NCBI RefSeq assembly: GCF_001311825.1
Contig: NZ_BBCB01000001.1
Span: 124,001-188,000, forward strand
Length of the DNA: 64,000 bases
Reading direction: 5' to 3'
Source of the DNA: Salidesulfovibrio brasiliensis JCM 12178
GTDB taxonomy: Bacteria > Desulfobacterota > Desulfovibrionia > Desulfovibrionales > Desulfovibrionaceae
Shown here: piece by piece, positions 17,704-26,961 of the stretch
Position numbering within the stretch: position 1 is the first letter of the stretch
Layout of the letters: each line of letters starts with the position of its first letter
Notes under the pieces: model-generated
The model's input: the letters and a program-made list of their open reading frames with translations, nothing else
The model's database searches: none
Told to the model about the DNA's origin: nothing
Translations under genes and position numbers: made by a program

Positions 17704-17790
17704 GCCGAGGTGGTGGAATTGGTAGACACGCTGTCTTGAGGGGGCAGTGGAAGAAATTCCGTGGGGGTTCGAGTCCCCCCCTCGGCACCA
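17704..17790 (+). tRNA. tRNA-Leu (anticodon GAG), copy 2
   Basis: Identical over all 87 nt to the copy at 16995-17081, with the same anticodon GAG and encoded CCA. A TTGACT box about 45 bp upstream may be its -35, but no convincing -10 follows at 17 bp. Confidence 0.97.
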
Positions 17791-17805
17791 CAACGAAACG
17801 ATTCA

Positions 17806-17834
17806 GGCTGCAGCCCTCACTGCAGCCTTTTTTT
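17806..17834 (+). terminator. Intrinsic terminator after tRNA-Leu copy 2
   Basis: An 8-bp stem (ggctgcag/ctgcagcc) with a 6-nt loop is followed by seven T, 15 bp past the tRNA. Confidence 0.9.
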
Positions 17835-17851
17835 CTGCCGGTTGCCGACGT

Positions 17852-17887
17852 AAAAGCCCCCGACTCAAATTGAGCCGGGGGCTTTTT
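17852..17887. terminator. Terminator at the 3' end of the TPR-protein gene
   Basis: A long hairpin built from aaaagcccccg and cgggggctttt with an inner ctca/tgag extension and flanking A/T runs lies 21 bp past the stop of the minus-strand TPR gene. It can act in both directions. Confidence 0.85.
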
Positions 17888-17908
17888 CAATGCATGGTGT
17901 TGATCCGA

Positions 17909-19984
17909 TCAGAACGGGTATTCCATGGCTTCGTCACTGCCGCCACCGTCTTTCTTGTCGATAGCGCTGAGACGGGCCTGTGCGGCTTCGCGTTGCTCCT
18001 TGCGGTCTGCGTTGCGCACAACGGTCTTGAGGAGCTTTCTGGCGGTGCCGTAGTTGCCACGGCTCTCATAGATCATGGCGGCCCGATACATGGCCGTGAG
18101 CGTCCAGATGCTCTCGCCGGGGTACTGGTAGGCAAGGCGCAGGTAGTAATCCAGCGCGCCGTCCTTGTCCTGCATGGCCTGCCGTCCTTCTCCAAGCCAG
18201 AACAGGATCTCCGCCTGAAACGATTCCGGGTGCACAGACGCGGTCTTCCAAAGCTCCAGAAGCTGTGTTTCGGCCTCTTTGAACTGACGACGCTGCTGCT
18301 GCATCAGCGAGACTCGAAGGCGCGTTAGCGGCTGGATGGGCTGGCCGGTCGCTACAAGCTTCTGGAACGTGGCGTAAGCCTCTTCCTGCTTGCCCGCAGC
18401 TAGCTCAAGGCGGCATCTGGCGTCCAGCCGCTTGGCTACGAACTTTGGCGAAAGGGACTTCACGTCAAGTCGGTTGAGATAAAATGCGGCCAGTTGCAGG
18501 TCTTTGCTCTCAATGGCCTGATCGGCAAGGTAGAGCAGGGCGTTACGGCCGAAATCGGTGCCGCTGAAAAGGGTGGCTGCACGCTTTGCGCGCTCGATGT
18601 CGGGCTTCTCATTCAGCTCGGCCTGCCATGCGGCAAGGACGATGAGCCTGTCGAGCGGCCAGTCGTCGTCTGCGGCGTTGCGAAGCCCGCGCTCGGAGAG
18701 CGAAATCCAGAAGGGTGCCTCACCATTGGACGGCGGCTGCACCGCACCGGCAGCAGAAAGGGCGGTCAGGACGGGATATTCTGCGGCGGCGCGGGGCGGA
18801 TTTCCGGAAATGACCTTTTCAATAGGCGTATTAAAGGACAGCATGCCAGCGACCCGCAAGCTCACGGGAAGGGCGGTCTTGTTCATGGAATTCCAGAGTG
18901 ACTCGGCCGTGCTTGTGTCTCCTTCTGCTATCGCCAGTCCAAAGCCAAGCGCATCAAGAAGGGTGGCCATCTGTTCGGAAATGAGCAGCGAGCCTTTTTC
19001 CTTTTCCAGGGCGCTCATGGCCTGATCATATTCCATCCCCATGATCTTGTTTCTAAAAGCCAGCCAGGAAGCAGACTCGGGATCACCGACGAGCCATAAG
19101 GATTTGTCGTTGCCGAGCATTGAGGGGACATTGCCGCCCCAAAACGCTCTTGCCTTCATCAGCCCGGCCTCCTTGAACACATCTGTATCCGGGACGCTGC
19201 CTTCGCCAACGTAGCGAACAAGCCCAACCCAGAATGCGGAAAGTGGCTCCGGAGAAAGCGTCGTCAGACGCTTTCCGGCTGACTCGAAACGTCCGAGGCT
19301 CATGTCGCCAAGCGATTGAACAATGGCTTTGGTGGCATTTGTTGCCACAAACGGAGGGTTCTTTTCGTCTGAATTCTTTTCAGCCACCGGCAGCGTGGCA
19401 TTGCCGACTTCGACGCGCCAGGCCATACGAGCCGTTTTCCAGAAGGAATCCGAATCAAACCCTTCGCCGTCTTTCAGGAGACGCTCCAGAAGGTCCATGG
19501 AGGTTTGGCGGGAAAGGCTGAAGTTGGAGCGAGCGGTCCAGAAGAGCTTGCGCCAGACGTCTCGCCAGAGGGGCTTGAGCCCCGGCTCATTGCGGAACCG
19601 TTTGCGGGCATCGGATTCGTCGGGGCTTACTTCGGCAGAGCGGCTGAACCACAGCACGGCCTTTTCCACGTTGCCAAGGGCTCGCTGTGCGCGGCCACCG
19701 TACCAGAGGCGGGTAGCTTCGGTTGCGTTGTCCTCGAAAGCGGGCAACATCTCGACTATCTGAAGCGCTTGAGCAGCCGAACCGGTCTTGAGATAGACGC
19801 GGGCGCGCTCAAGTTGCGCCTCCGGAGAGTCGCCCGGAGCCGACGTAAGATTTTGTTCCAGTTGGTCCCATGCACCGTACTTCTCGAGCCATTGGTCAAA
19901 GCTCTGGTCCTGAGCAGCATGTGCCATGGCAGGCAGCAGCAGTGAAAGTACGACGAAAAATCTTAGGAGTGCTTTCATGTTCAC
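17909..19984 (-). CDS. Exported TPR-repeat protein of unknown function
   Basis: The 691-residue product has a signal peptide (MNMKALLRFFVVLSLLLPAM, cleavage near AHA-A at 24). The rest is all-helical, with TPR-like units near residues 60-130 (VYLKTGSAAQALQIVE, RAQRALGNVEKAVLWF) and again at 590-675 (FWLGEGRQAMQDKDGALDYY, YESRGNYGTARKLL). Such proteins scaffold envelope complexes or bind peptides in the periplasm. It ends in a Lys/Asp-rich linker and MEYPF. It stands alone between the tRNA cluster and a 580-bp empty stretch. No enzymatic motif is seen. Confidence 0.8.
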   Translation of the reverse strand: MNMKALLRFFVVLSLLLPAMAHAAQDQSFDQWLEKYGAWDQLEQNLTSAPGDSPEAQLERARVYLKTGSAAQALQIVEMLPAFEDNATEATRLWYGGRAQRALGNVEKAVLWFSRSAEVSPDESDARKRFRNEPGLKPLWRDVWRKLFWTARSNFSLSRQTSMDLLERLLKDGEGFDSDSFWKTARMAWRVEVGNATLPVAEKNSDEKNPPFVATNATKAIVQSLGDMSLGRFESAGKRLTTLSPEPLSAFWVGLVRYVGEGSVPDTDVFKEAGLMKARAFWGGNVPSMLGNDKSLWLVGDPESASWLAFRNKIMGMEYDQAMSALEKEKGSLLISEQMATLLDALGFGLAIAEGDTSTAESLWNSMNKTALPVSLRVAGMLSFNTPIEKVISGNPPRAAAEYPVLTALSAAGAVQPPSNGEAPFWISLSERGLRNAADDDWPLDRLIVLAAWQAELNEKPDIERAKRAATLFSGTDFGRNALLYLADQAIESKDLQLAAFYLNRLDVKSLSPKFVAKRLDARCRLELAAGKQEEAYATFQKLVATGQPIQPLTRLRVSLMQQQRRQFKEAETQLLELWKTASVHPESFQAEILFWLGEGRQAMQDKDGALDYYLRLAYQYPGESIWTLTAMYRAAMIYESRGNYGTARKLLKTVVRNADRKEQREAAQARLSAIDKKDGGGSDEAMEYPF

Positions 19985-20562
19985 TTCGTTTCGTTTGCGG
20001 CCTCATGGCCATTGAACAATCAAGTCGACAATCGATGCGCCTCGGGCACCGATCGTTCGGTTCATTGCAGTAAGCTTGTTTCTCTTCTGAATATGATTTG
20101 GCCTACAATACCCGGAAGAAGGGTACATTTCAAACGCATTAACCTACACCAACATCCAGACAGTTTTAAAAGTTTACATAATTTACATTATGAGACAATC
20201 ATCCAACATGTTGAAATTCTTGTGTCTAGCCATTGATATCCAAACAAAGGCAGTCGACGACAACTTATCGACCTGAAACAAAACCCTACCATCAGCGCAA
20301 TCTTTATTCATAAAACAACATCCAAAACCGACAACCATCCCCCCTTAACGATCCTGCAACGCTGCAATAATCCAGGCTGACCTCTCAGCTCTCCCGAGCA
20401 CAGTCACCACCGTCGCTTCTTACGTGTTGACCTCCTAGAGGTCGACATCGAGCGTGTCGTTGCTCTAGGCAGAGCTCCTTTTGTGTCAAATGTCCAATGT
20501 GTCACGTGTCTAAACATCATGATTGCAGCAACTTAAGTGTTTTTTGCTTGTTGTCTTTGGAC
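19985..20562. other. Long intergenic stretch without a recognised gene
   Basis: About 580 bp, clearly AT-richer than the surroundings in its first two thirds. No open frame has a ribosome binding site or family resemblance, and no tRNA, 6S, SRP or tmRNA signature is visible. It should hold the promoter of the TPR gene (minus strand, right edge of that gene) and contains the 21-bp palindrome at 20426-20446. Confidence 0.6.
20426..20446. repeat. Imperfect 21-bp inverted repeat
   Basis: Arms gttgacctc and gaggtcgac are separated by cta and pair at eight of nine positions (G-T at the other). It may be a dimeric operator or an RNA hairpin; no T-tract follows, so it is not a terminator. Confidence 0.5.
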
Positions 20563-20591
20563 AAAAAAAGACCCGTCTAACGGGACGGGTC
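20563..20591 (-). terminator. Intrinsic terminator of the YHS-domain gene
   Basis: Stem gacccgt/acgggtc with a short loop is followed by seven T on the minus strand, 22 bp past the stop of the YHS gene. Confidence 0.85.
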
Positions 20592-20613
20592 ATTAAATCG
20601 CTTGACGCCGCAT

Positions 20614-20892
20614 CTACTCTTCTTCTTTTTCAACTTCGATGGAGCCGATCTGCTTCAAGTACTTATCTCGGCATTCATAGGAGCAGAAGTGGTGTACCTC
20701 TTCCCCGCTGCGAACGCGCAGACTGTCGTCAATGCTGACGTATGTGCCGCAGACAGGGTCCTTGACCACGGTTCCGGCTTTGACCTGTCGTTTGGTCTCC
20801 TTTTCCGCGTTCATTTCCTTTTTCTTCTTGTCACCCATAAAGAGCTTGTAAAGAAGGAAAAGGCCGATGCCTATGATGAGGAACTTAAGCAC
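20614..20892 (-). CDS. Membrane-anchored YHS/TRASH-domain protein
   Basis: The 92-residue product has one N-terminal membrane segment (residues 3-19), a basic linker with KKKK and a YHS-type metal-binding domain: DPVCGTYV (Cys48) and HHFCSYECRDKYL (Cys70, Cys74). YHS/TRASH modules bind transition metals in metal sensors, copper ATPases and multicomponent oxygenases. A role as a small inner-membrane metal-binding protein facing the cytoplasm is inference. It follows folK by 27 bp on the same strand and has a terminator after it, so dapL-folK-YHS probably form one transcript. Confidence 0.82.
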   Translation of the reverse strand: MLKFLIIGIGLFLLYKLFMGDKKKKEMNAEKETKRQVKAGTVVKDPVCGTYVSIDDSLRVRSGEEVHHFCSYECRDKYLKQIGSIEVEKEEE

Positions 20893-20919
20893 TCTGTCCT
20901 CCGAAGCGGTTGCGGCAGG

Positions 20920-21432
20920 CTAATCCTGCCATATCCTGTTGCCCTCGATCTTGTATTCGATGGCTGAAAGCGCTTCATTGATGCCGAGACCGTCTGGAAA
21001 AACGAAATCAGGTATGATTTCCTTCAAGGGAAGCAGCACGAACGCCCTTTCCTTTGCTTTCGGATGCGGCAGATCAAGATAGCCGGTTTCCTGAACGAGA
21101 TCACCCCATGCGATGAGATCCATGTCCAGCACCCTCGGACCGTTGGGCTCCTGACGAGTGCGGCCAAGCTGGCCTTCAATCGCCTGAAGGCAGGAGAGAA
21201 ATCCTTCCGGAGACCAGATTTCCGGGTCCACGGCCAGCTCGATCACCTGATTGGCAAACCAGGGCTGGTCCTTCTTCTCCTGCGGTTCGGTCTCGTAAAG
21301 GCCGGACATCTGCTTGAGCGTGATGTCGTCGCCGTATGCTTCGAGCCGCGCCAGCGCATCGTTCAAATTGTCCTCCGTGTCTCCCACGTTGGACCCGAGG
21401 CCGACGATGACCCTTACAGTTTGGATATCCGT
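20920..21432 (-). CDS. folK: HPPK (folate synthesis pyrophosphokinase) with no conventional start codon
   Basis: FolK pyrophosphorylates 6-hydroxymethyl-7,8-dihydropterin in folate synthesis. Seen: VIVGLGSNVGDTEDNL at the N-terminus, LYETEPQ, the substrate-binding QPWFANQV, the core motif GPRVLDMDLIAW, and LPHPKAKERAFVLLPL. The conserved GLGSN lies upstream of the first GTG (21387), so translation must start earlier. In the overlap with the dapL end there is no ATG, GTG, TTG or CTG in frame; ACG at 21432 lies 7 bp from a strong AAGGAGG and ATC at 21435 lies 4 bp from it. I used the ACG. A missing or altered base is possible. Confidence 0.85.
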   Translation of the reverse strand, partial: TDIQTVRVIVGLGSNVGDTEDNLNDALARLEAYGDDITLKQMSGLYETEPQEKKDQPWFANQVIELAVDPEIWSPEGFLSCLQAIEGQLGRTRQEPNGPRVLDMDLIAWGDLVQETGYLDLPHPKAKERAFVLLPLKEIIPDFVFPDGLGINEALSAIEYKIEGNRIWQD

Positions 21433-22580
21433 GATACCGCCTCCTTGAGCAGATCGTTGTTCACGGTGAGCGAGATGCGGAAGTAGCCCTCGCCGGGGGT
21501 GCCGAAACCGTTGCCGGGGGTGAGCACAACGCCTGTCTGTTTCAGAACATTGGTCACGAAGTCGGCAGAGGTATGTCCTTCAGGCACCTTGGACCAGACG
21601 TAAAAAGACGCTTCCGGTACGCGATGGTGAATTCCAATCTCCGCGAGCGCCTTGCAGACGACGTCGCGACGCTCCTTGTAGATGGCGCGATACTTCTCGG
21701 CATACGGTTCGCCGTGCTTGAGCGCGGCAATGCCCGCTTCCTGCACGGCCTGAAAGATGCCGGAGTCCACGTTTTCCTTGATCTTGCCGAGGCCTGCGAT
21801 GAGCTCCTCGTTACCGACCGCCATGGCGACGCGCCAGCCAGTCATGTTGTAGGTCTTGGAAAGCGAATGGAATTCGATGGCCACGTCCTTGGCTCCGTCC
21901 ACTTCGAGAATGGACAGGGGCTTGTTGGCGGGGTCGAAGTAGATTTCGGAATATGCGAGGTCGGAAACGACGATGACGTTGAATTCCTTGGCCTTTTCCA
22001 CCAGACGTTCGTAGAACTCCTTGGTGGCGGTGGCCGCGGTGGGGTTGTTCGGGTAGCAGACGAAAATCATTTTCGCCCTGGCCCAAGTGTCGTTGTCCAC
22101 TGCGTCGAGATCCACGAGGAAGTCGTTTTCCTCAAGCAGCGGCAGAAACTTCACTTCTCCGCCCGCAAAGCCGGTGGCAGCGGGATACACGGGATAGTTC
22201 GGCGTAGCAACGAGCACCAGATCGCCGGGGTTCACGTAGGCCAGCGGGAAATGCGCGATGCCCTCTTTGGAACCGATGAGGCTCACGACCTCGGACTGGG
22301 GGTCCAGTTCGACGTTGAAGCGCTCCTTGTACCAGTCGGCAACGGCGGTGCGGTATTCGAGCATGCCCACGTACGAAGGGTACTGGTGATTGACGGGCTT
22401 CTTGGCGCCTTCGTGCAAGGCGTCGATGATGAAGTCCGGGGTGGGCAGATCCGGGTCGCCGATGCCGAGGCTGATGATGTCGATTCCCTGTGCCGCGACT
22501 TCGGCCTTGGCTTTGTCGATGGCGGCGAAAAGGTACGGCGGCAGCGTGGCAAGACGGTCCGCAAGCTTGAATTCAGGCAT
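21414..22580 (-). CDS. dapL: LL-diaminopimelate aminotransferase
   Basis: PLP enzyme that makes LL-diaminopimelate directly from tetrahydrodipicolinate, bypassing the succinylase/acetylase steps of lysine and peptidoglycan synthesis. The 388-residue product has the fold-type I hallmarks: ISLGIGDPDLPTP near residue 37, CYPNNPTAA (175-183), the PLP lysine in SLSKTYNMTGWR (Lys242) and YFRISL near the end. GIGDPDLPTP with the substrate-binding sequences fits DapL better than aspartate or alanine aminotransferase. LysA, the last pathway enzyme, is at 32082-33320. It overlaps folK. Confidence 0.88.
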   Translation of the reverse strand: MPEFKLADRLATLPPYLFAAIDKAKAEVAAQGIDIISLGIGDPDLPTPDFIIDALHEGAKKPVNHQYPSYVGMLEYRTAVADWYKERFNVELDPQSEVVSLIGSKEGIAHFPLAYVNPGDLVLVATPNYPVYPAATGFAGGEVKFLPLLEENDFLVDLDAVDNDTWARAKMIFVCYPNNPTAATATKEFYERLVEKAKEFNVIVVSDLAYSEIYFDPANKPLSILEVDGAKDVAIEFHSLSKTYNMTGWRVAMAVGNEELIAGLGKIKENVDSGIFQAVQEAGIAALKHGEPYAEKYRAIYKERRDVVCKALAEIGIHHRVPEASFYVWSKVPEGHTSADFVTNVLKQTGVVLTPGNGFGTPGEGYFRISLTVNNDLLKEAVSRISKL

Positions 22581-22767
22581 TGATGTTCTCTCCTTCCTGA
22601 CCTGATTATTTGCAAAGGGTTCTCATAAAATGCTGCGGGCGCACTGTCAACAGCGCCACTTCCCGCTTGCCCGGCGCATGGGGTGCATGTATATATGAAT
22701 TGGCGCTCAAGACAAGTCGCATTTCGACATTTTTATCATCAAAACAACCTATTACCATGATAATCCG

Positions 22768-23685
22768 GTGAGCGAAGATACCAGCCGACAGAAAACCCCG
22801 CAACACCTTTGGGTGGATATCTACCTCGAGAATCTTCTCGTGGAGAAAGGCCTTTCGGAAAACAGCCTCGAAAGCTACGCCCGTGACCTCGGCTCCCTGC
22901 TTGAATTTCTTGAAGAACGCGGCGACTCGCTTGAAAAGATTACCGGCGACGCCCTGTTTCTCTACCTGACCCAGCTCAAGGCGCGCGGTCTCAAGGGGAA
23001 GTCCATTGCCCGGCATCTCTCGGCCCTGCGCGGTTTTTTCGCCTTTTGCACCGCCGAAGGTCGCTACCGCGAAAGCCCTGCCGCCCTGCTCGACAATCCC
23101 AAACTCACTCGCGACCTGCCGGAAGTGCTTACCCGGCCCGAAGTGGAGGCCATGCTCGCCCTCCCCGACCCTCGCACCAAACTCGGCGCAAGGGACAAGG
23201 CCATGCTCGAACTCATGTACGCCGCCGGTCTGCGCGTTTCCGAAGTGATTGACATGCGCGTACTGGATTTCGATCCCCAGACAGGCGTTTTGCGCGTCTT
23301 CGGCAAGGGCAGCAAGGAGCGGCTGGTCCCGATCCACGACACCGCACAGGACATCCTGAACCAATACATTGATATGACCCGTCCCGATTTTCGCCCTGCC
23401 ACGGACCACATGTTTCTGAACCGTTCCGGCAAGGGACTCACGCGGCAAGGGGTGTGGAAGCTCGTCAAGAAATTCGCCAAGGATGCCGGGATAGACAGGC
23501 CCGTTTCGCCCCACACCTTCCGGCATTCTTTTGCAACGCACCTGCTTGACGGCGGGGCCGACCTGCGTACGGTCCAGATTCTCCTCGGCCACGCGGACAT
23601 CAGCGCCACCGAAATATACACGCATGTGCAGCAGGGCCGCCTCAAGGACCTGCACCGTTCCTTCCACCCGCGCTCTGACGGCTGA
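22768..23685 (+). CDS. xerD: Site-specific tyrosine recombinase XerD/XerC type
   Basis: Recombinase resolving chromosome dimers at dif. The 305-residue product (GTG start) has an N-terminal SAM-like domain and the full catalytic set: Arg156 (AAGLRVSE), Lys180 (FGKGSKERLVP), His249 and Arg252 (SPHTFRHSFATHLL), His275 (LLGHADIS) and the nucleophile Tyr284 (ATEIYTHV). Length and C-terminal KDLHRSFHPR match XerD rather than phage integrases. No partner recombinase or dif site is seen nearby. The next gene starts 45 bp downstream. Confidence 0.93.
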   Translation: MSEDTSRQKTPQHLWVDIYLENLLVEKGLSENSLESYARDLGSLLEFLEERGDSLEKITGDALFLYLTQLKARGLKGKSIARHLSALRGFFAFCTAEGRYRESPAALLDNPKLTRDLPEVLTRPEVEAMLALPDPRTKLGARDKAMLELMYAAGLRVSEVIDMRVLDFDPQTGVLRVFGKGSKERLVPIHDTAQDILNQYIDMTRPDFRPATDHMFLNRSGKGLTRQGVWKLVKKFAKDAGIDRPVSPHTFRHSFATHLLDGGADLRTVQILLGHADISATEIYTHVQQGRLKDLHRSFHPRSDG

Positions 23686-23730
23686 ATCCTTTGACGCGCG
23701 CTCCACGCTGCGATACTTGCTAGTAATCAT

Positions 23731-26408
23731 ATGAAAAAGAACACCCCAAAAATACAGGCGCGCACAGTCATCACGCTCATGCCAACGCAGACTTCGATGC
23801 CCTCGCCGGAATCATTGCCGCGAGCAAGCTCTATCCCGACGCCGTACTGATCTTTCCCGGCAGTCAGGAGAAGAACCTGCGCAATTTCTACATCCAGAGC
23901 ACGACCTATCTGTTCAATTTCAAGAATTTCAAGGACATCGATCCCGACGCAGTGGAACAACTCGTCGTGGTGGACACCCGCCAGAAGTCACGGGTTCCAC
24001 ATGTTCGCCCCCTGCTGGAAAAGCCGGGAATCACCATCCACACCTACGACCACCATCCGGACACGGACGAGGACATCAAGGCCGACAAGGAGGTGGTGCT
24101 CCCGTGGGGTTCCTCGGCGGCCATCCTTGTAAACGAAATGAAAAACAAGGGTGTGGAAGTCGGCCCGGAAGAAGCCACCATCATCGGGCTCGGCATTTTT
24201 GAGGATACCGGCGGGTTCTCGTTTTCCTCCACCACGCATCACGACTTCGAGGCTGCGGCATGGCTTCGCGAACGCGGTATGGACCTTGAGGTCATCGCCG
24301 ACATTCTCAGCCGGGAGCTCTCGGCCGAACAGATTTCCATCCTTGGCGATCTTCTGAACAACGCCACCACGCACGACATTCACGGCGTGGAGGTGGTGGT
24401 CACCGAGGTGAGCACCGACACTTTTGTCCCGGATTTCGCGTTTCTCATCCATAAAATGATGGATGTCGAGGATATACAGGTACTTTTTGCGCTGGGTCGC
24501 ATGGGCGACCGCATCCATATGGTGGCCCGCTCGCGGAACCCGGACGTCAACGTGGGGCTTATCTGCTCCTCACTGGGCGGGGGTGGTCACGCCTACGCAG
24601 CTTCGGCTACCATCAAGGAAAAGACGTTGGCAGAGGTGCGCGATGACCTCTTCGCCCTCTTCTACTCCCAGATCAACCCGCAGATAGTGGTCAAGAATCT
24701 CATTTCCTCGCCACCCATAGTCATTGAAGATGATAAGCCCATCGACAAGGCCGTTGAACTGATGACGCGCTTCGGTCTCAAGGGTGTGCCTGTTGTCAGG
24801 GCGGGAACCATGGAGTGCGTTGGGTTCATCGAGCAGAAAATCGTGGACAAGGCCTCGTCCCACAAGCTCGGGCATCTCGCCGTGAGCGAATATATGGCCA
24901 GCCGGTTCGAGACCGTGGCCCCGGACGTGGACCTTTATACGGTCATGGAGATTGTTCTCGGCAAACGCCAGCGCATGCTCCCGGTGGTGGAAAACGGCAG
25001 TCTGACAGGCATTATCACCCGTACGGACCTCGTCAATCTGCTGGTGGAGGAACCGGCGCGCATCCCTGAATCGCTGCATCCAGAGCGAACCCGCGAGCGA
25101 AACATTGAGTCATTCATGCGCCACCGCATGGACCGGCCGATCATCGATCAGCTCATTCACCTCGGAGAAATCGCCGAGGAAGGCGGCTTCGAGGTTTACG
25201 TTGTGGGTGGCTTCGTGCGCGACATCCTGCTGGACCGCCCCAATCAGGACATCGATCTCGTTGTTGAAGGCGACGGCATTGCCTTTGCCCGCCTGCTGGC
25301 CAAAAAGCTCAAAGGACGCGTAAAGGCGCACCGCAAGTTCAAGACCGCCGTGGTTCTCTACGGCGACGACCAGCGCATCGATGTGGCCACGGCCCGGCTG
25401 GAGTACTACCAGTACCCCGCGGCCCTGCCCACGGTGGAGCTCTCGTCCATCAAGATGGACCTGTTCCGGCGCGACTTCACCATAAACGCCCTGGCCCTGC
25501 GCCTGAACCCGGACCGCTTCGCCAACCTCGTGGACTTCTTCGGTGCGGAAAGGGACATCCAGAATCGTAGAATCCGCGTGCTTCACTCTCTGAGTTTCGT
25601 GGAAGACCCCACCCGCATCCTGCGCGCCATCCGCTTCGAGCAGCGATACGATTTCGAGATCGGCGGCCAGACCATGCGGCTGATCAAGAACGCCCTGCAG
25701 CTGGAACTCTTCGACAAGCTCTCCGGAAGCCGCATCACGCATGAATTGAAGCTTCTTTCCGTGGAGAAACATCCAGCCGAGTGTTTCAGCAGGCTCTCGG
25801 AACTGCGAATCCTTGAAGCCATTCATCCGCAGCTCAAAATGAATACTGAGCGCGGCCGCACGCTGGCGGAACTGGAGCGGGTCTACACATGGTACAGCCT
25901 CCTGTATCTCGATCGCCCTGCTGACCCTTGGTTACTCTTTTTTCTCGGGCTCACGCAGGGCACCAAGAAGGATGAGGCCATCGACATTTGCAAGAGGCTT
26001 CATTTTTCGCCCCGCGAGGAACGGGAAGTTCTCATGTTGCGCGATCTGGTTGGCACCTGCTTCATGAAGCTCATGGGCTGGCAGGAGGGAAAATCCAAAC
26101 TCAGTGAAATGTTTGCGGTGCTTGATCCCATGCCCGTCGAAGGGATTCTCTTTGTCATGGCCAGAAGCCGAAAAGAACATATCCGAAAGAACATTTCTCA
26201 ATATCTTGCACGCTTAAAAGATATCGAACCTGATGTCAGCGGTCAGGATTTGCTGAAGATGGGCATTCCCGAAAGCCCGATCATGGGGCAAATGCTGGAG
26301 GCTGTGCGATTTGCCAAGATCGATGGCGAAGTGGATACCCGTGAGCAACAGATTGCTCTGGTCGAACGCATGAAGAGAGATTTCGGCGACAAGCTTCACG
26401 AACGCTAG
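23731..26408 (+). CDS. DHH/DHHA1 - CBS - CBS - tRNA nucleotidyltransferase fusion, frame-disrupted
   Basis: A four-part protein of about 892 residues. Part 1 is a DHH phosphoesterase with HANADFDALAG (from ~residue 17), YDHHPD (107-109) and DHHA1 SSLGGGGHAYAAS (~283-287). Part 2 is a CBS pair (~324-439). Part 3 is a class II nucleotidyltransferase with VVGGFVRDILL (~493) and catalytic QDIDLVV (Asp507, Asp509), then RRDFTINALAL and VEDPTRILRAIRF of the CCA-adding/poly(A) polymerase family. The ATG at 23731 is in a different frame; one added base near 23775 joins MKKN...RTVIT to HANADFD. Known fusions of this type act on tRNA 3' ends. A second nucleotidyltransferase is at 53948. Confidence 0.9.
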
Positions 26409-26481
26409 GGGCTCATGGCTTGCCCTTCCCCTGCAAGCCGTGTAAATAAAGGATTTTGCGTGCTTTAAAACGGAAAGAGCC

Positions 26482-26958
26482 ATGAAGAAGGTCCGTATCT
26501 CCGTCATCGGTGCCGGGAGACTACCCGAAGAAGGTGGAGTGAACCTGAAAACCGAGGCACAGCGACTCGGCAGACTCATTGCCGAAGCTGGCTGGGAGCT
26601 TGTCTGCGGTGGACTGGGCGGCGTCATGGCCGAGGCCTGCCGCTGCGCGAGAGAGGCCGGTGGGCGAACCATCGGCATTCTGCCCGGTAGCGATCGGGAT
26701 AATGCCAACGAATGGGTCGAAGTTCCCGTGGCCACCGGCATCGGTCAGATGCGCAACCTCATGGTCGTCCTGAACGGCGACGCGGTCGTTGCCTGCGGGG
26801 GCGGAGCCGGGACACTTTCCGAAATAGGACATGCGCTTAAAGCCGGAAAACCGGTTGTCGCCATTGACTGCTGGGATACGATCGAAGGCGTTATTAAGGC
26901 CGATTCCGCTGATGACGCCCTGCTGAAACTGAAAAAAATACTTGCTGGAGCACTGTAG
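26482..26958 (+). CDS. LOG-like Rossmann-fold protein (TIGR00725 type)
   Basis: The 158-residue product carries RISVIGAGRLPE at the start, a CGGLGGVMAEACRCAREAGG stretch and ACGGGAGTLSEIGHALKAGKPV. This is the TIGR00725/lysine-decarboxylase-like fold, whose best-known members (LOG) release cytokinin bases from nucleotides; bacterial roles are mostly unknown. The PGGXGTXXE motif appears here as GGGAGTLSE, which keeps the glutamate. It begins a tight run with HIT, lapA, lapB and mutS. Confidence 0.85.
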   Translation: MKKVRISVIGAGRLPEEGGVNLKTEAQRLGRLIAEAGWELVCGGLGGVMAEACRCAREAGGRTIGILPGSDRDNANEWVEVPVATGIGQMRNLMVVLNGDAVVACGGGAGTLSEIGHALKAGKPVVAIDCWDTIEGVIKADSADDALLKLKKILAGAL

Positions 26959-26961
26959 AAA

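Noticed and set aside
16995-17790. tRNA pair as an attachment site of a genomic island
   Set aside because: No integrase, mobility gene or composition change between or around the copies; only a short gene lies between them.
20426-20446. Intrinsic terminator
   Set aside because: The palindrome has no T-tract on either strand.
22768-23685. Phage integrase
   Set aside because: Length, catalytic spacing and neighbours are those of housekeeping XerD, and no phage genes are nearby.
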